Positions 10,888 through 19,996 of a stretch of DNA of 64,000 nt are shown piece after piece (position 1 is the stretch's first letter; each line of letters opens with the position of its first letter). The position numbers and the translations under genes are program-made. Where the stretch lies: positions 1-64,000 of the forward strand of contig JAJPHR010000068.1 in NCBI GenBank assembly GCA_021325145.1. Direction: 5' to 3'. The DNA is from Verrucomicrobiota bacterium (GTDB taxonomy: Bacteria; Verrucomicrobiota; Verrucomicrobiia; Limisphaerales; Pedosphaeraceae). Under the pieces are notes generated by a model, which was not told the origin of the DNA, ran no database searches, and saw only the letters and a list, made by a program, of their open reading frames with translations.

Positions 10888-12126
10888 TCATGGCCCGATC
10901 GCGTTTTCTGCTGTCTGGTTGGTATTCGTGCCGGCCGGCGCTTTCTGGGGAATGATCTTTGTTCCCTCCTGCAACCGGTTGAAATTATTTGCGGCGATCA
11001 CTTCGCCGAGCTTCAAACCTTCCACAGCGGCAACGTTGCCTTCCGTGGCGCGGACTTCAACGGGGCGCAGAGCGACCGTCCGCTCGGGCTGGACCACGTA
11101 CAGGAAGTTGCTCTGATTGTTTCGCTGAATGGCCGCCGCTGGCACCAGGATGGCATCGTGCAGCGTTTCCAGCCGCAGCCTGGCATTGACAAATTGGTTT
11201 GGAAAAAGCGCATTGTCCTCGTTGGTGAAAAGCGCGCGGACCCGGACCGTGCCGGTGGTGACATCAATTTGGTTGTCCAGCGCCAGCACCGAACCGGTGG
11301 CCAATTTCGCCTGCCGCTCGCGATCATACGCCTCGACCGCCAGCGGGTGACCCTGCCGCAACTGCTGCTGCATTTTCGGCAAGTAATCCTGCGCCACGCT
11401 GAAAAACATCGTGATGGGTTGGACCTGGGTGATCACCACGAGGGGATTCGTGTCGGTGGCATGAACAATATTGCCGGGATCAACCAACCGAAGGCCCACG
11501 CGCCCCGAAATCGGAGCCGTGATGCGACAGTAGGCCAACTGCACCTTGGCATTATCCACCTGGCCCTGGTCGAACTTCACGCTGCCCTGCTGTTGATGAA
11601 CCGTCGCTCTCTGTGTGGCGAGTTGCTGTTCGGGAATGGCCTTTTTCGCGTAAGCGATTTCGTAGCGTTGCAAATCAATGAGTGCGTTTTCAAGCAAGGC
11701 TTTGTCGCGTTGGAGCTGGCCTTCACCTTGTGTCAACAGCGCTTCAAAAGGGCGCGGATCGATCTCCGCCAGCAGGTCCCCTTCGCGGACCAGATCTCCC
11801 TCGCGATAATTAACCCGCATCAATTGCCCGTCCACGCGGCTTTTCACCTGCACCGTGAAGACCGGCGCGACCGAACCGAGAGCATTGACATAGATGCCAA
11901 TATCGCCCTGACGCGCGGCTTCGGTGGCGACAGGCACGGCAGCCGGCGCGGGAGCGGCGCGGCTCTTTTGCTCCCTGCCGCGCCTTAAAAAAAACACACC
12001 GACCATCAGCAAAATCAGAAAGGCGATGCCTCCCCATACCCATCGGCGATGCCCTTTTCGGGAGCGGCCTGAAGGATGGGGTGAGGACTCGCCCGACCCT
12101 GGCGTATTGGGCCCGCTTTCAGGCAT
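10888..12126 (-). CDS. mdtA: RND periplasmic adaptor (membrane fusion protein), MdtA-like
   Basis: A 412-residue adaptor that bridges the RND pump and the outer-membrane channel. A Ser/Pro/Gly-rich cytoplasmic N terminus of about 30 residues precedes one membrane anchor, [17 protein letters not shown]. Then come the beta-barrel/lipoyl entry [23 protein letters not shown] and [21 protein letters not shown], a helical hairpin at about 120-180, and the second lipoyl half [20 protein letters not shown]. The order and spacing fit MdtA. I chose the ATG at 12126, two codons inside a TTG at 12132. It is the first gene of the minus-strand operon mdtABC plus outer-membrane channel, so the promoter should lie in 12127-12610, the region shared with the AraC-type gene. 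Confidence 0.93.
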   Translation of the reverse strand: MPESGPNTPGSGESSPHPSGRSRKGHRRWVWGGIAFLILLMVGVFFLRRGREQKSRAAPAPAAVPVATEAARQGDIGIYVNALGSVAPVFTVQVKSRVDGQLMRVNYREGDLVREGDLLAEIDPRPFEALLTQGEGQLQRDKALLENALIDLQRYEIAYAKKAIPEQQLATQRATVHQQQGSVKFDQGQVDNAKVQLAYCRITAPISGRVGLRLVDPGNIVHATDTNPLVVITQVQPITMFFSVAQDYLPKMQQQLRQGHPLAVEAYDRERQAKLATGSVLALDNQIDVTTGTVRVRALFTNEDNALFPNQFVNARLRLETLHDAILVPAAAIQRNNQSNFLYVVQPERTVALRPVEVRATEGNVAAVEGLKLGEVIAANNFNRLQEGTKIIPQKAPAGTNTNQTAENAIGP

Positions 12127-12610
12127 CTCCAAATCCTTATCGTTGAATCAGGGAAAAAATAATCTCTGCGCTGCTTCAACGCAAAAATGTCAGCATGGGG
12201 TAATACCCGGCCTCACAAGTGCCCCTCGCAAAGGGATTACCGGCCTGGACAAGTTGGCGGAACATTGCCGCCAAGGCCTGGCGCCGGGTGACTTGGCGAG
12301 AAGGGACCAAGGGAGCCGCAACGCTCCCGTTTTGCCATGGCCGCAGTTTGAGCAGGGTTACCGCGAGCTCAAGGACGAACTGGGAGGTTAGAACATTTGC
12401 ACATCGCAATGGATGGAAAAACGTTACGAATCTGTTTCCAGATCTACACCGTTTTGTAATATCACGCCCTTAACAATACGGCGGTCGCTTAAGTTTGATT
12501 CCGTGGAAAATTGCGGCGTCTGACGATGCGCAATTCTGGAACTGTTTGGAAACCGGACGGAGTGAACCGGCACTGTAATCAGCAGCAACATAACTCTACT
12601 TTTCGCAAGC
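12127..12610. other. Divergent intergenic region between mdtA and the AraC-type gene
   Basis: This 484-bp stretch must hold the promoter of the efflux operon (leftward) and that of the AraC-family gene (rightward). Its middle is occupied by a transposase relic at 12225-12391. The right half, 12400-12610, is relatively AT-rich and has no convincing open frame. I could not identify a clear -35/-10 pair or a regulator site by eye. Confidence 0.5.
12225..12391 (+). pseudogene. Relic of an IS701-type transposase with internal deletion
   Basis: From 12219 one frame reads LPAWTSWRNIAAKAWRRV followed by TWREGTKG, the well-known WREGTKG block of IS701-family DDE transposases. About 15 codons later the similarity moves to another frame, which reads PQFEQGYRELKDELGG and stops at 12391. 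In intact members a similar E-x-Y-x-ELK-x-ELG block follows WREGTKG by about 80 residues. The relic therefore lost most of the middle, shifted frame and is truncated at both ends. No terminal inverted repeats were found. It cannot encode an active enzyme. The family call rests on remembered motifs, not a search. Confidence 0.55.
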
Positions 12611-13477
12611 ATGAATCCGAAACGTTCGTTCGAGCCGCATTTGGTAATTCGGGAGGTTTTTCTTCCGCCGGGTGGCGAGTGGAGAACATCGTTGCCAGGC
12701 TGGGCGCTTGTTCATTTGACGACCGGACAGGCGTACTCCATCCACCCCCAGGAGAACCAGAAGCTCGAAACTGGTTCCGTGGTGGCCTTGTCCTGCCTGA
12801 CCAAGGGATACATTCGCGCAAGCCAGTTGGGTGAAGTGTTGTTGCACTACTTTCAAGTCGAATTTGAAAGGCTGACCGGTCTGGTGGGTTTGGGCGAGCA
12901 GCAGTTCCTGCAACAAGCGGCGAGCCAGGACAATTTGCCGCGCGTCCTGCTGCCCGGCGAAAGTGTTTCTGAGAAATTCAGGAAACTCTGCGCCAACCCG
13001 GGAAATGATGGTTTCTCGACGCGTTTGCACCTGCTCGACCTGTTCACCGAAGCCCTAGGCCACGAGTTCAAGAATCCCGGGAACGGGCCTCTGCGCGAGG
13101 ATAACGCCAAGGCGCGCATAGCGGGTTTGGTGACGCAACTGCCCGCCTCGGCACTGCTGGATCTCGATTTCGATGACCTGGTCGAGCAAATGCACTGCAG
13201 TCCGAGGCATGTAAGCCGCCTGTTCAACGAGGTGGTCGGCATGTCGTTTCGGGAAAAAAAGAGCGAGGTCCGCCTGCTCCGCGCCCGGGAGTTGCTCTCC
13301 ACGACAGAAGCCAAGATTCTAGATGTGGCGTTGGAGAGCGGATACCAGTCAATCAGCTTGTTCAACCTTATGTTCAAGAAGCGATTCGGAGTTTCCCCCG
13401 GCAAATGGCGGGCAGGCGTAAAAAGCCGCCGCTCCGCCAAAAGGCCAGTCCGCCGTTCGGCGGTGCTGAAGCCCTAA
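12611..13477 (+). CDS. AraC-family transcriptional regulator
   Basis: A 288-residue DNA-binding regulator. The last 100 residues form the AraC/XylS double helix-turn-helix: DLVEQMHCSPRHVSRLFNE for the first helix pair, and ILDVALESGYQSISLF followed by FKKRFGVSPGKWR for the second, which is the family signature. The first 170 residues look like a small cupin-type sensor (HLTTGQAYSIHPQENQKLETGS) but the ligand cannot be named. The C-terminal tail is Arg/Lys-rich. The gene diverges from mdtABC and lies 46 bp upstream of a sugar-transferase gene on the same strand. It could control the efflux operon, the polysaccharide genes, or itself; proximity is the only evidence. Confidence 0.88.
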   Translation: MNPKRSFEPHLVIREVFLPPGGEWRTSLPGWALVHLTTGQAYSIHPQENQKLETGSVVALSCLTKGYIRASQLGEVLLHYFQVEFERLTGLVGLGEQQFLQQAASQDNLPRVLLPGESVSEKFRKLCANPGNDGFSTRLHLLDLFTEALGHEFKNPGNGPLREDNAKARIAGLVTQLPASALLDLDFDDLVEQMHCSPRHVSRLFNEVVGMSFREKKSEVRLLRARELLSTTEAKILDVALESGYQSISLFNLMFKKRFGVSPGKWRAGVKSRRSAKRPVRRSAVLKP

Positions 13478-13523
13478 TCCACCGGCAACTCATTCGGTCA
13501 ATCATCCGCGGCGTGCCAGTCTC

Positions 13524-14918
13524 ATGATCAGCCAGCGTTCCATTGGTATTCGGACTTTTGCCCTCTGTTGGCAGGTGGTCATCGTTTCTCTCAGTTTTTG
13601 GATCTGGCTGTATATCTGGCAAAGCACGCTGTTTCAAATTCCGGAAAGCCTGAAGCGGTACTTGCTTTACAACGAGTTTCTGGTCGTTGGCATTTTGTTC
13701 GGCTCCGGCGGCAAGCGCGAGGGCGCCGGCCAGCGGCATGATTGGGTGGCTGCAAATCGCCACAGCTTTCGCCAATTGCTGCTGGGATTGTTTTGTGTCT
13801 TCCTGGTCGTTTTTGCCCTCCAAGACACGGACGTATCGCGGTCTTTTTTCTTCAGCTACGTCGCCTGGCTCTACCTTACCCTGTTGTTCTGCAACTATTT
13901 TCTCCTGCGCACCCTGGCTCGCTGGGCGTTTTCCGGTGACCGCGAGGAACGCGTGGCCCTGGTGGGTAAAGTGGAGCAAGGCATCCGTCTCCAGCCTTGG
14001 CTGGAGCGCAAGAGCCTTCTGGGGCTGCGGGCCGTTGGCATCATCTGCCCCGCTCCGGTTGCGCAGGAAACGTCGCCTTTTCCCATTCTCGGCGTGATGG
14101 ATGATATTAGCGAAATTCTCCGGAAGCACTCCATCACGCAACTGATTGTACTCGATCTCGCCCTGGGCAGCGACTGGCTGCACCGGGCAACCCCGATCTG
14201 TGAGGCGGCGGCAGTGCGCTTGCAAGTGTTGAACAATCTGGATGACTATTTCAATCATACCACGACGACATTCGAGGACGATGGCATTCGCTTCATTAGC
14301 CTTCGTGAAGAGCCGCTGGAAAGCCCGCTGAACCGTTTTTTGAAGCGCTTCCTGGATTTGGTTGCGGCCCTGCCCGTCGTGATCCTCATTCTCCCACTCG
14401 CCACCGTCCTGGTCTGGATCCTGCAACGCGCGCAATCCCCCGGCCCGATTTTCTATGCGCAAGTGCGCACCGGGATGATGGGCAAGCCCTTCACGATCTA
14501 CAAATATCGCACCATGCATGTGAATCAGAACGAAGCCAAACAGGCGGCCATCGATGATCCGCGGGTTTTCCCGGCCGGGCGCTGGTTGCGCAAACTCAGC
14601 ATTGATGAACTGCCCCAGTTCATCAATGTCCTCAAAGGTGATATGAGCGTGGTGGGGCCCAGGCCGCATCTGCCAAAACATGAGGAAATTTTTGTCCAGG
14701 TAATGCGAAAGTATCTGATTCGCAAATTGATTCGGCCGGGCATCACCGGCTGGGCGCAGGTCAACGGCTTTCGCGGGGAAATCCGCAAGGAAAGCGACGT
14801 TCAGCAGCGTGTGGAAGCGGATATCCACTACCTGGAGAACTGGGCCTTCAGCCTGGATTGTTTGATAATCCTGAAAACGGTCAAGCACTGCCTGTTTCCT
14901 CCCCGAACTGCCTATTAA
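13524..14918 (+). CDS. Polyprenyl-phosphate sugar-phosphate transferase (polysaccharide initiation), WcaJ-like
   Basis: A 464-residue membrane enzyme that should transfer a sugar-1-phosphate from a nucleotide sugar to undecaprenyl phosphate, the first step of polysaccharide repeat assembly at the inner membrane. Four or five N-terminal membrane helices (to about residue 150) are followed by a degenerate nucleotide-binding region, one membrane segment at about 280 (VAALPVVILILPLATVLVWIL) and the catalytic domain. Signature motifs are KYRTMHVN, the catalytic SIDELPQFINVLKGDMSVVG split at the Asp-Glu pair, GPRPHLP and RPGITGWAQVNGFRG. The length fits the WcaJ/PssY class rather than the short one-domain enzymes. 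It lies 7 kb upstream of the export genes, separated by a leftward cluster, but is the only initiating transferase in the window. Confidence 0.9.
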   Translation: MISQRSIGIRTFALCWQVVIVSLSFWIWLYIWQSTLFQIPESLKRYLLYNEFLVVGILFGSGGKREGAGQRHDWVAANRHSFRQLLLGLFCVFLVVFALQDTDVSRSFFFSYVAWLYLTLLFCNYFLLRTLARWAFSGDREERVALVGKVEQGIRLQPWLERKSLLGLRAVGIICPAPVAQETSPFPILGVMDDISEILRKHSITQLIVLDLALGSDWLHRATPICEAAAVRLQVLNNLDDYFNHTTTTFEDDGIRFISLREEPLESPLNRFLKRFLDLVAALPVVILILPLATVLVWILQRAQSPGPIFYAQVRTGMMGKPFTIYKYRTMHVNQNEAKQAAIDDPRVFPAGRWLRKLSIDELPQFINVLKGDMSVVGPRPHLPKHEEIFVQVMRKYLIRKLIRPGITGWAQVNGFRGEIRKESDVQQRVEADIHYLENWAFSLDCLIILKTVKHCLFPPRTAY

Positions 14919-14972
14919 ACGGCGGGCTCTCCTCAATGCCTTTTGCACCAATTGACCCGGTGAGATTTGCCA

Positions 14973-17792
14973 ATGAAGAAAAATCGATTTCAACGAGCCT
15001 TCGGGAGACAATTGGGCGTGGGCGTTGCCTGCGTGTGGCTTGTGACGATGACGTTCCCTGTTTTTGCGCAAAGCCCGCCTAAGCTCACGATTCTGGGCGT
15101 TACGGACGCTTTTTGGCTCGCTGTGGACGGAACCCCAACGAACTCATATTGCGTGGAAACCTCATCGGACTTGCATTATTGGCAGTCCCTGGCCGTGTTG
15201 TATCCGGCTGCCGGCGTCTTCCCGCCAAGCAATCGATTCGAGCTGGCGGACGGCAATCTCCCGGCCTCCAGCCGCAAATTCTATCGGGCCGCGGCTTCCG
15301 TTTCTTGCGCAGCCGATTCGGGCGGGCCGCCAGGATTGCTCCTGTCAGACTCCACGTTGACTTTTTACGAGGGCGGTTCCACCAACTTTACAGTGCAATT
15401 GGCTTCGCCGCCAACGGGCACCGTAACCGTGACCGTAAATCGGACCTTTGGCAGCACCAACATAAATATCAACGCTGGCGCCAGCTTGCTGTTCACGACG
15501 CAGAATTGGAGCAGCCCGCAAACGGTGACAGTCTCGGCCGGCAAGAACGCAGATTTTCAGGATTCCCTGGCCACGCTCACCGTCTGTGCCGGCCAGATGG
15601 GTTGCAAAACAGTCCAGGTGATTGCGGTGGACAGCGGCACGGACGACGAATTCGTCGGCCCGTTCGCGAGCTGGATCGACGCCAAGCGCGACTTCGGCGC
15701 TGTGGGCGATGGCATCGCGGATGATACGGCCGCACTTCAAGGCGCTTTGAATGAGCTTCGGCCGTACACAAACCGGGCGGTCCTGTTTCTCCCCGCCGGC
15801 ACGTATCGAATTACCCAGACCCTCAACGTCATCCGCACGGTGGACAGCGAGTCCAAGGACATCATGATCATCGGGGAAGACCCCTCAACCACCACGCTCT
15901 CCTGGGCCGGGCCGACCAACGGGGTGATGATTTCCTATGGAGCGTGGTTTGCCAAGATGTCCCGGCTGACCCTGGACGGCCGGTCCAGCGCAAAGACGGG
16001 AATTGCGCACGGAACGCTGTTTTCGTCGATCAACGAATTCTCGGATCTTGTTTTCCAGGATCTGGCGTTTGGCATCGAGGCCGGCCCCCCCGGTGGCAGT
16101 GGCAACGCCGAAACAGCCGTTGAACGCTGCCAGTTCGTGCGCTGCGCTCAGGCCGGCATCAGCCTGCAGAATCCCAACTCGCTGGATTGGTTTGTGTGGA
16201 ATTGCGAATTTGACAATTGCGGCGTGGGGGTGGGGAACATTTACGGGGCCGGCAATTTCCACGTATACGAAAGTTTGTTCCGCAATTCAGGGACGGCGGA
16301 CATCAGCATAGGCAATACGGGCTACTTCTCCGTTCGCAACAACACCTCGATTGGGTCCTCGGCGTTTTTTACTGCGACGCCTGTTCCTTCGTGCGGCCTG
16401 GTCACCTTGCAGGGCAACACTGTCCTCAGCCCGCGAGGTGTGCCGATTCAGAATGGCAACTATGGCCCGGTGGTGCTGCTCGATAATCGCATTCAGGATT
16501 ACCAGGGGCTCGCCGCGCAGATCGAATCCTCGGCGGGATTCGGATGCGTCGGCAACTGGTTCAGTGTGAGCAATGCCATTCCAGGCGGATTCGACGGTCC
16601 CGCCGGCATTCGGTTTGACAACGCCGTGGCGTGCCAGAAAATGGCGTTGGCGCTGCCCAAGTTGCCGGGAGCCCTTTCCCACTTTAATCGGCCGGTGATT
16701 GAACTATCCGGGCCGACCAATGCGGCGGGCCTTCAAGCGGCCATCAACCTCGCTGCCACCATGTCCGGGCAGCGCCCCATTGTCCATCTGCCTTTGGGCA
16801 CCTGCACGGTCACCCAGACCGTCACGATTCCAGCGGGATGCGACGTGCAAGTGGTGGGCGACGGCGCCAAAAGCGCGTTACGCTGGTCAGGAACCGGCAT
16901 CGGCCCCGTTCTTCGCCTCGCCGGCCCCTCGCGCGCAACGCTCCGTGACTTCATTGTTTTTGCGGACTCCAGCACCAATCAACCTGACGGAATTGTCATT
17001 GAGAATTGCGATCAACCCGGTGCGCGTATCTTTTTTGATCAGGCGAATGTGTATTTCGCCCAACAAGCCGGGCTCCTCGCGGAGGGACTTGTAAACGCAA
17101 ATGTCGCGCTTGAGAATTTTTACCATTCCCAGGACCAGATCGGCGTTCAAGTGTACGGCGGCGGCGGACCGCCTCCCTACAATGGCGTGCCGGGACAGGT
17201 GGCCATCTTCGGCGGAGCTTCATCCCTGAACGGCTTGAGTTACGATGTGCAAAAGGGCGGCAAACTGTTGGTCCGTGACATCTGGTACGAAGCCAGCACT
17301 TCCAATTCATCCCCTCGCTTTATGATCTGCACCAATTCCGGCAGCTTCACGCTGCACGGGGCGAACATTTCGCCCGTCGCCGCAAAATTGAATGTGCCGG
17401 TGGTCGCGATAACCAACTTTGCGGGCCGGCTGGCCTTTATAACCACGGAATTCAACCAGTCAAACAACACACTTTCGGCCACAGCCAGCGGAACCAACAC
17501 GACAAACGCGGCCGTCCTTCTTTTAGGGACGGTCAACAGCAGAGCGCCGAGCTTCAGTCCGGCCCAGGCTCAAGACTCCTTGTTGCAGAGCTTCCAGACT
17601 CCCGACGATATCAATTTCAACCCCATGCTGGATCAAGGACCTTACTCCGCGGATTTCCTCCGGACGATGCTGGCGCAAACACGAAACGGAAGGCCTCCGG
17701 CGTTGACTCCCTTGCGGCCGGGAGTGACGGATGTAAGACTCCATCGGGTCCAGGTTCAGGGTGGGCGCATCGGATTCCATTTGACCAAGTGA
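14973..17792 (+). CDS. Large secreted double beta-helix protein (pectate-lyase-3/GH55-like)
   Basis: A 939-residue secreted protein with an N-terminal signal peptide (VACVWLVTMTFPVFAQ). Residues about 35-110 carry an 'FYR' module (YCVETSSDLHYW ... SSRKFYRAA). Next is an immunoglobulin-like repeat with TQNWSSPQTVTVSA, as in Calx-beta-like tandem domains. From about 235, DAKRDFGAVGDGIADDTAAL opens a pectate-lyase-3 right-handed beta-helix, and a second similar helix begins around 580 (AAGLQAAINLAATM, then VVGDGAKSALRW). Two such helices in tandem are the GH55/phage-tailspike layout, so it may cleave or bind a polysaccharide. No catalytic residues can be assigned. I chose the ATG at 14973; another is two codons upstream. 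It ends one base before the convergent gene at 17794. Confidence 0.8.
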   Translation: MKKNRFQRAFGRQLGVGVACVWLVTMTFPVFAQSPPKLTILGVTDAFWLAVDGTPTNSYCVETSSDLHYWQSLAVLYPAAGVFPPSNRFELADGNLPASSRKFYRAAASVSCAADSGGPPGLLLSDSTLTFYEGGSTNFTVQLASPPTGTVTVTVNRTFGSTNININAGASLLFTTQNWSSPQTVTVSAGKNADFQDSLATLTVCAGQMGCKTVQVIAVDSGTDDEFVGPFASWIDAKRDFGAVGDGIADDTAALQGALNELRPYTNRAVLFLPAGTYRITQTLNVIRTVDSESKDIMIIGEDPSTTTLSWAGPTNGVMISYGAWFAKMSRLTLDGRSSAKTGIAHGTLFSSINEFSDLVFQDLAFGIEAGPPGGSGNAETAVERCQFVRCAQAGISLQNPNSLDWFVWNCEFDNCGVGVGNIYGAGNFHVYESLFRNSGTADISIGNTGYFSVRNNTSIGSSAFFTATPVPSCGLVTLQGNTVLSPRGVPIQNGNYGPVVLLDNRIQDYQGLAAQIESSAGFGCVGNWFSVSNAIPGGFDGPAGIRFDNAVACQKMALALPKLPGALSHFNRPVIELSGPTNAAGLQAAINLAATMSGQRPIVHLPLGTCTVTQTVTIPAGCDVQVVGDGAKSALRWSGTGIGPVLRLAGPSRATLRDFIVFADSSTNQPDGIVIENCDQPGARIFFDQANVYFAQQAGLLAEGLVNANVALENFYHSQDQIGVQVYGGGGPPPYNGVPGQVAIFGGASSLNGLSYDVQKGGKLLVRDIWYEASTSNSSPRFMICTNSGSFTLHGANISPVAAKLNVPVVAITNFAGRLAFITTEFNQSNNTLSATASGTNTTNAAVLLLGTVNSRAPSFSPAQAQDSLLQSFQTPDDINFNPMLDQGPYSADFLRTMLAQTRNGRPPALTPLRPGVTDVRLHRVQVQGGRIGFHLTK

Positions 17793-17793
17793 G

Positions 17794-18678
17794 TTATTGG
17801 AACCGGCTCAAATCGGCGATCCCAATTTTCTGTGCCTGGGCCACGCGGTTGGTTCCCAGCGCGGTAATGGCCTCTTGGATGTCTGATACATAGGAGGAAT
17901 AGTCCGGGCCAGCCAGTCTGTTGCCTCCTGATTCAAACGTGATATGCCCCAACAAGACCAGGTTGGTGCCAATGAGGGACACGATGGGATGCCCTGAATC
18001 GCCCGAGCGAAGCGGTTCAAATTGCAAGGCTGGATTGATGCCCAAACAAAAATAAGCATAGCCGTGGTTGAACCACCCGCCGACTGGCTGGCTGAAGGAA
18101 ACCAGAGCGGCCGACCCGAAGCAGCCGCCTTGATTCATCGCCGCCACGGGCAGCCCTTTCGAATGAACCAGATTAGTCCAATTTTCCGGCATCAAAGGCA
18201 CGGGTGAAATCGAGGCAGGCAGGGCGCGGTCCAACTCGCCCAGCCAAATTTCGGACTTGATGTCCGGCCGGATCTCGCGGCCGGCTACGACGTTTCTCAC
18301 GACCACCTGGCCGGCCGGGTCAACGAAGCAAACTTGCGAACCGACATCATGCTTGTAGTGGTTGGCTTCCAGGACATGCCACGGAGTTATCGCTGTGGCG
18401 CCTGGTCCGTCGCCGACGTGCGTTCCGGTCAGGCCGTTCACTCCCCGCAGCCAAAACTCCGGGTTGCGCACAAAAGAGGTCCCGCTTGCCTGGCTGAAAA
18501 AAAGCCGGCGGGACCCGTTGGTTCGGGCGAGGAAATTGGTGAATACATGAACCGCCAGATCCTCTTTGGGACCCGGGCGAACGCCATCGGCAGCCAGGAG
18601 CGAGGTTGCGAAAAGAGGCAAAATCCATATCGCCAGTCCTGGCCAATGTTTCCCCAAAGTCGTTCGCGGTTTCTCCAT
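17794..18678 (-). CDS. Secreted trypsin-like serine protease homologue
   Basis: A 294-residue protein with an N-terminal signal or anchor (LAIWILPLFATSLLAA). I do not recognise a named family, but the three trypsin-fold landmarks occur in order and at usual spacing: AITPWHV with His101 in place of TAAHC, WLGELDRALP with Asp150 at the D-x-AL position, and RSGDSGHPIV with Ser228 in GDSG. The final DI-x-EAI helix also fits. It is thus likely a periplasmic or secreted peptidase, though the His motif is unusual. It is the last gene of the minus-strand set TPR, beta-barrel, protease; its ATG directly follows the TGA of the beta-barrel gene. Its stop is one base from that of the convergent beta-helix gene. 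Confidence 0.6.
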   Translation of the reverse strand: MEKPRTTLGKHWPGLAIWILPLFATSLLAADGVRPGPKEDLAVHVFTNFLARTNGSRRLFFSQASGTSFVRNPEFWLRGVNGLTGTHVGDGPGATAITPWHVLEANHYKHDVGSQVCFVDPAGQVVVRNVVAGREIRPDIKSEIWLGELDRALPASISPVPLMPENWTNLVHSKGLPVAAMNQGGCFGSAALVSFSQPVGGWFNHGYAYFCLGINPALQFEPLRSGDSGHPIVSLIGTNLVLLGHITFESGGNRLAGPDYSSYVSDIQEAITALGTNRVAQAQKIGIADLSRFQ

Positions 18679-19932
18679 TCAAAAAGTATACTGAAACCGC
18701 AGTTGAATCTTGTTTTGATGGTAATTCCGTTCGGAAATATTCGAACTTTTCACGGTATAATCGTAATCCAGCCCAACCAGGAGTTTTTCCATCAGCCGGT
18801 AGGTGACGTTTATTCCGCCGCCCAGGAGCGTATAACGTTCCGACGCCACGAGCAGCGAAGTTCCGCTGTCTGTGCCGTTCTCAAAGGCCAGGTGCGTGCC
18901 CAATCCTACCTGGTCGATAACGCGCCACTCAATGCGCGGATGCGCGTACCACAGGTCGATCAATTCCGAGTTGATGCCGAGGCGAATCTGCCGACCAGCA
19001 TCCACGGCATACGAAACAAAGTCGTTGAGTTTGTGAGACATCTCGAGGCTCATGTAGTAACTGCTCGAATTCGGAGTAACCTGTCCGTTCGCTCCCTGGG
19101 AGAAAACAAAGGCGGTGAAGCCGGCCCGCGGGTGGATCGAAATGTGAGAGCTCAACTGCCAGTTGGCGAATGCGCCAAAGCTATAGTTAAGGCTGTCCGA
19201 CAACACGTGCTGATCGTAAGCGGTGAATCCCGCGCTGGCTTCCGGGCCACCGGTCAACGACGATGAAAACTCGTAGGCCGCGCGCCCGAAAAAGTTTTCC
19301 GAGCGCCGGTTCAAATAAGAGAAACTTGAGACGGTGGCAATGGAGTTCTGATGATCAAAACCGACGGTGGCGATCACCTTGTTCAGGTCCCAGTCCGCCG
19401 TGAGGCCCGCGGTATTGGAGAATTCCCCGTAATTGCCCGCCCCGCTGATGGTTCCCTGGGCAACGGGAACATCCGTCACGGCGATATCGTCGTGGACGTT
19501 AAAATGGAAGTCCTTGACATACATATCCAGCCCCAATTGCGTGCCCGGCGCGATCAGCAGCCGGTCATATTGAGAGTATCTGAGATATTTGGCATAGCCT
19601 AAGTCCAAGGTTCCAAAAAGGGCGTTTTCATCCGTCAATGGCACTGCCGCGATCACGTTGAGAGCGGGGCGGAAAATCAAGTCATTCTGACGGAGTTGAT
19701 CCGAGTAGTTTACATTGTCGTTGAGTTCCAGCGACATGGACGCTCCGATGAGCAAACTGGCCGGGCCCAGTTTCAAGTTCGCGGGCTGGTCCTCCAGGGC
19801 GCGCCGCCGCTGCGCCGATGCCTCTTCGCCGGCAATGGATGACCGCAACGCCTCCTGGGCCGCCGCAGTGCTCACGCTCAAGCCCAGGCACACCGAAGCC
19901 AGCCAGTACGCGGTTACGGATTGATCTTTCAT
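18679..19932 (-). CDS. Outer-membrane beta-barrel protein of the polysaccharide locus
   Basis: A 417-residue protein with a signal peptide (SVCLGLSVSTAAAQEALRS) and a C-terminal region of alternating aromatic and polar residues ending in QLRFQYTF, a terminal Phe typical of outer-membrane barrels. Segments such as LAFENGTDSGTSLLVASERYTLLGGGI and GLDYDYTVKSS read as amphipathic strands. Size and position next to a TPR protein resemble the outer-membrane beta-barrel proteins of PEP-CTERM/exosortase polysaccharide loci, where they may help export the polymer. Upstream in-frame starts reach 20019 and overlap the TPR gene; the ATG at 19932 gives the clean signal peptide. It is followed immediately by the protease-like gene. 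A channel or anchoring role is inferred. Confidence 0.7.
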   Translation of the reverse strand: MKDQSVTAYWLASVCLGLSVSTAAAQEALRSSIAGEEASAQRRRALEDQPANLKLGPASLLIGASMSLELNDNVNYSDQLRQNDLIFRPALNVIAAVPLTDENALFGTLDLGYAKYLRYSQYDRLLIAPGTQLGLDMYVKDFHFNVHDDIAVTDVPVAQGTISGAGNYGEFSNTAGLTADWDLNKVIATVGFDHQNSIATVSSFSYLNRRSENFFGRAAYEFSSSLTGGPEASAGFTAYDQHVLSDSLNYSFGAFANWQLSSHISIHPRAGFTAFVFSQGANGQVTPNSSSYYMSLEMSHKLNDFVSYAVDAGRQIRLGINSELIDLWYAHPRIEWRVIDQVGLGTHLAFENGTDSGTSLLVASERYTLLGGGINVTYRLMEKLLVGLDYDYTVKSSNISERNYHQNKIQLRFQYTF

Positions 19933-19996
19933 GACGGACGGCTGGTTTGAAATTGATCCGCCGCCGTCAGTCTCCCGGGCCAGAGTCCGGGCACCG

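Noticed and set aside
13374..15071. A 565-codon minus-strand open frame
   Set aside because: Antisense to the sugar transferase gene, whose catalytic motifs are clear. The frame is rich in Gln, His and Arg, as expected of a shadow.
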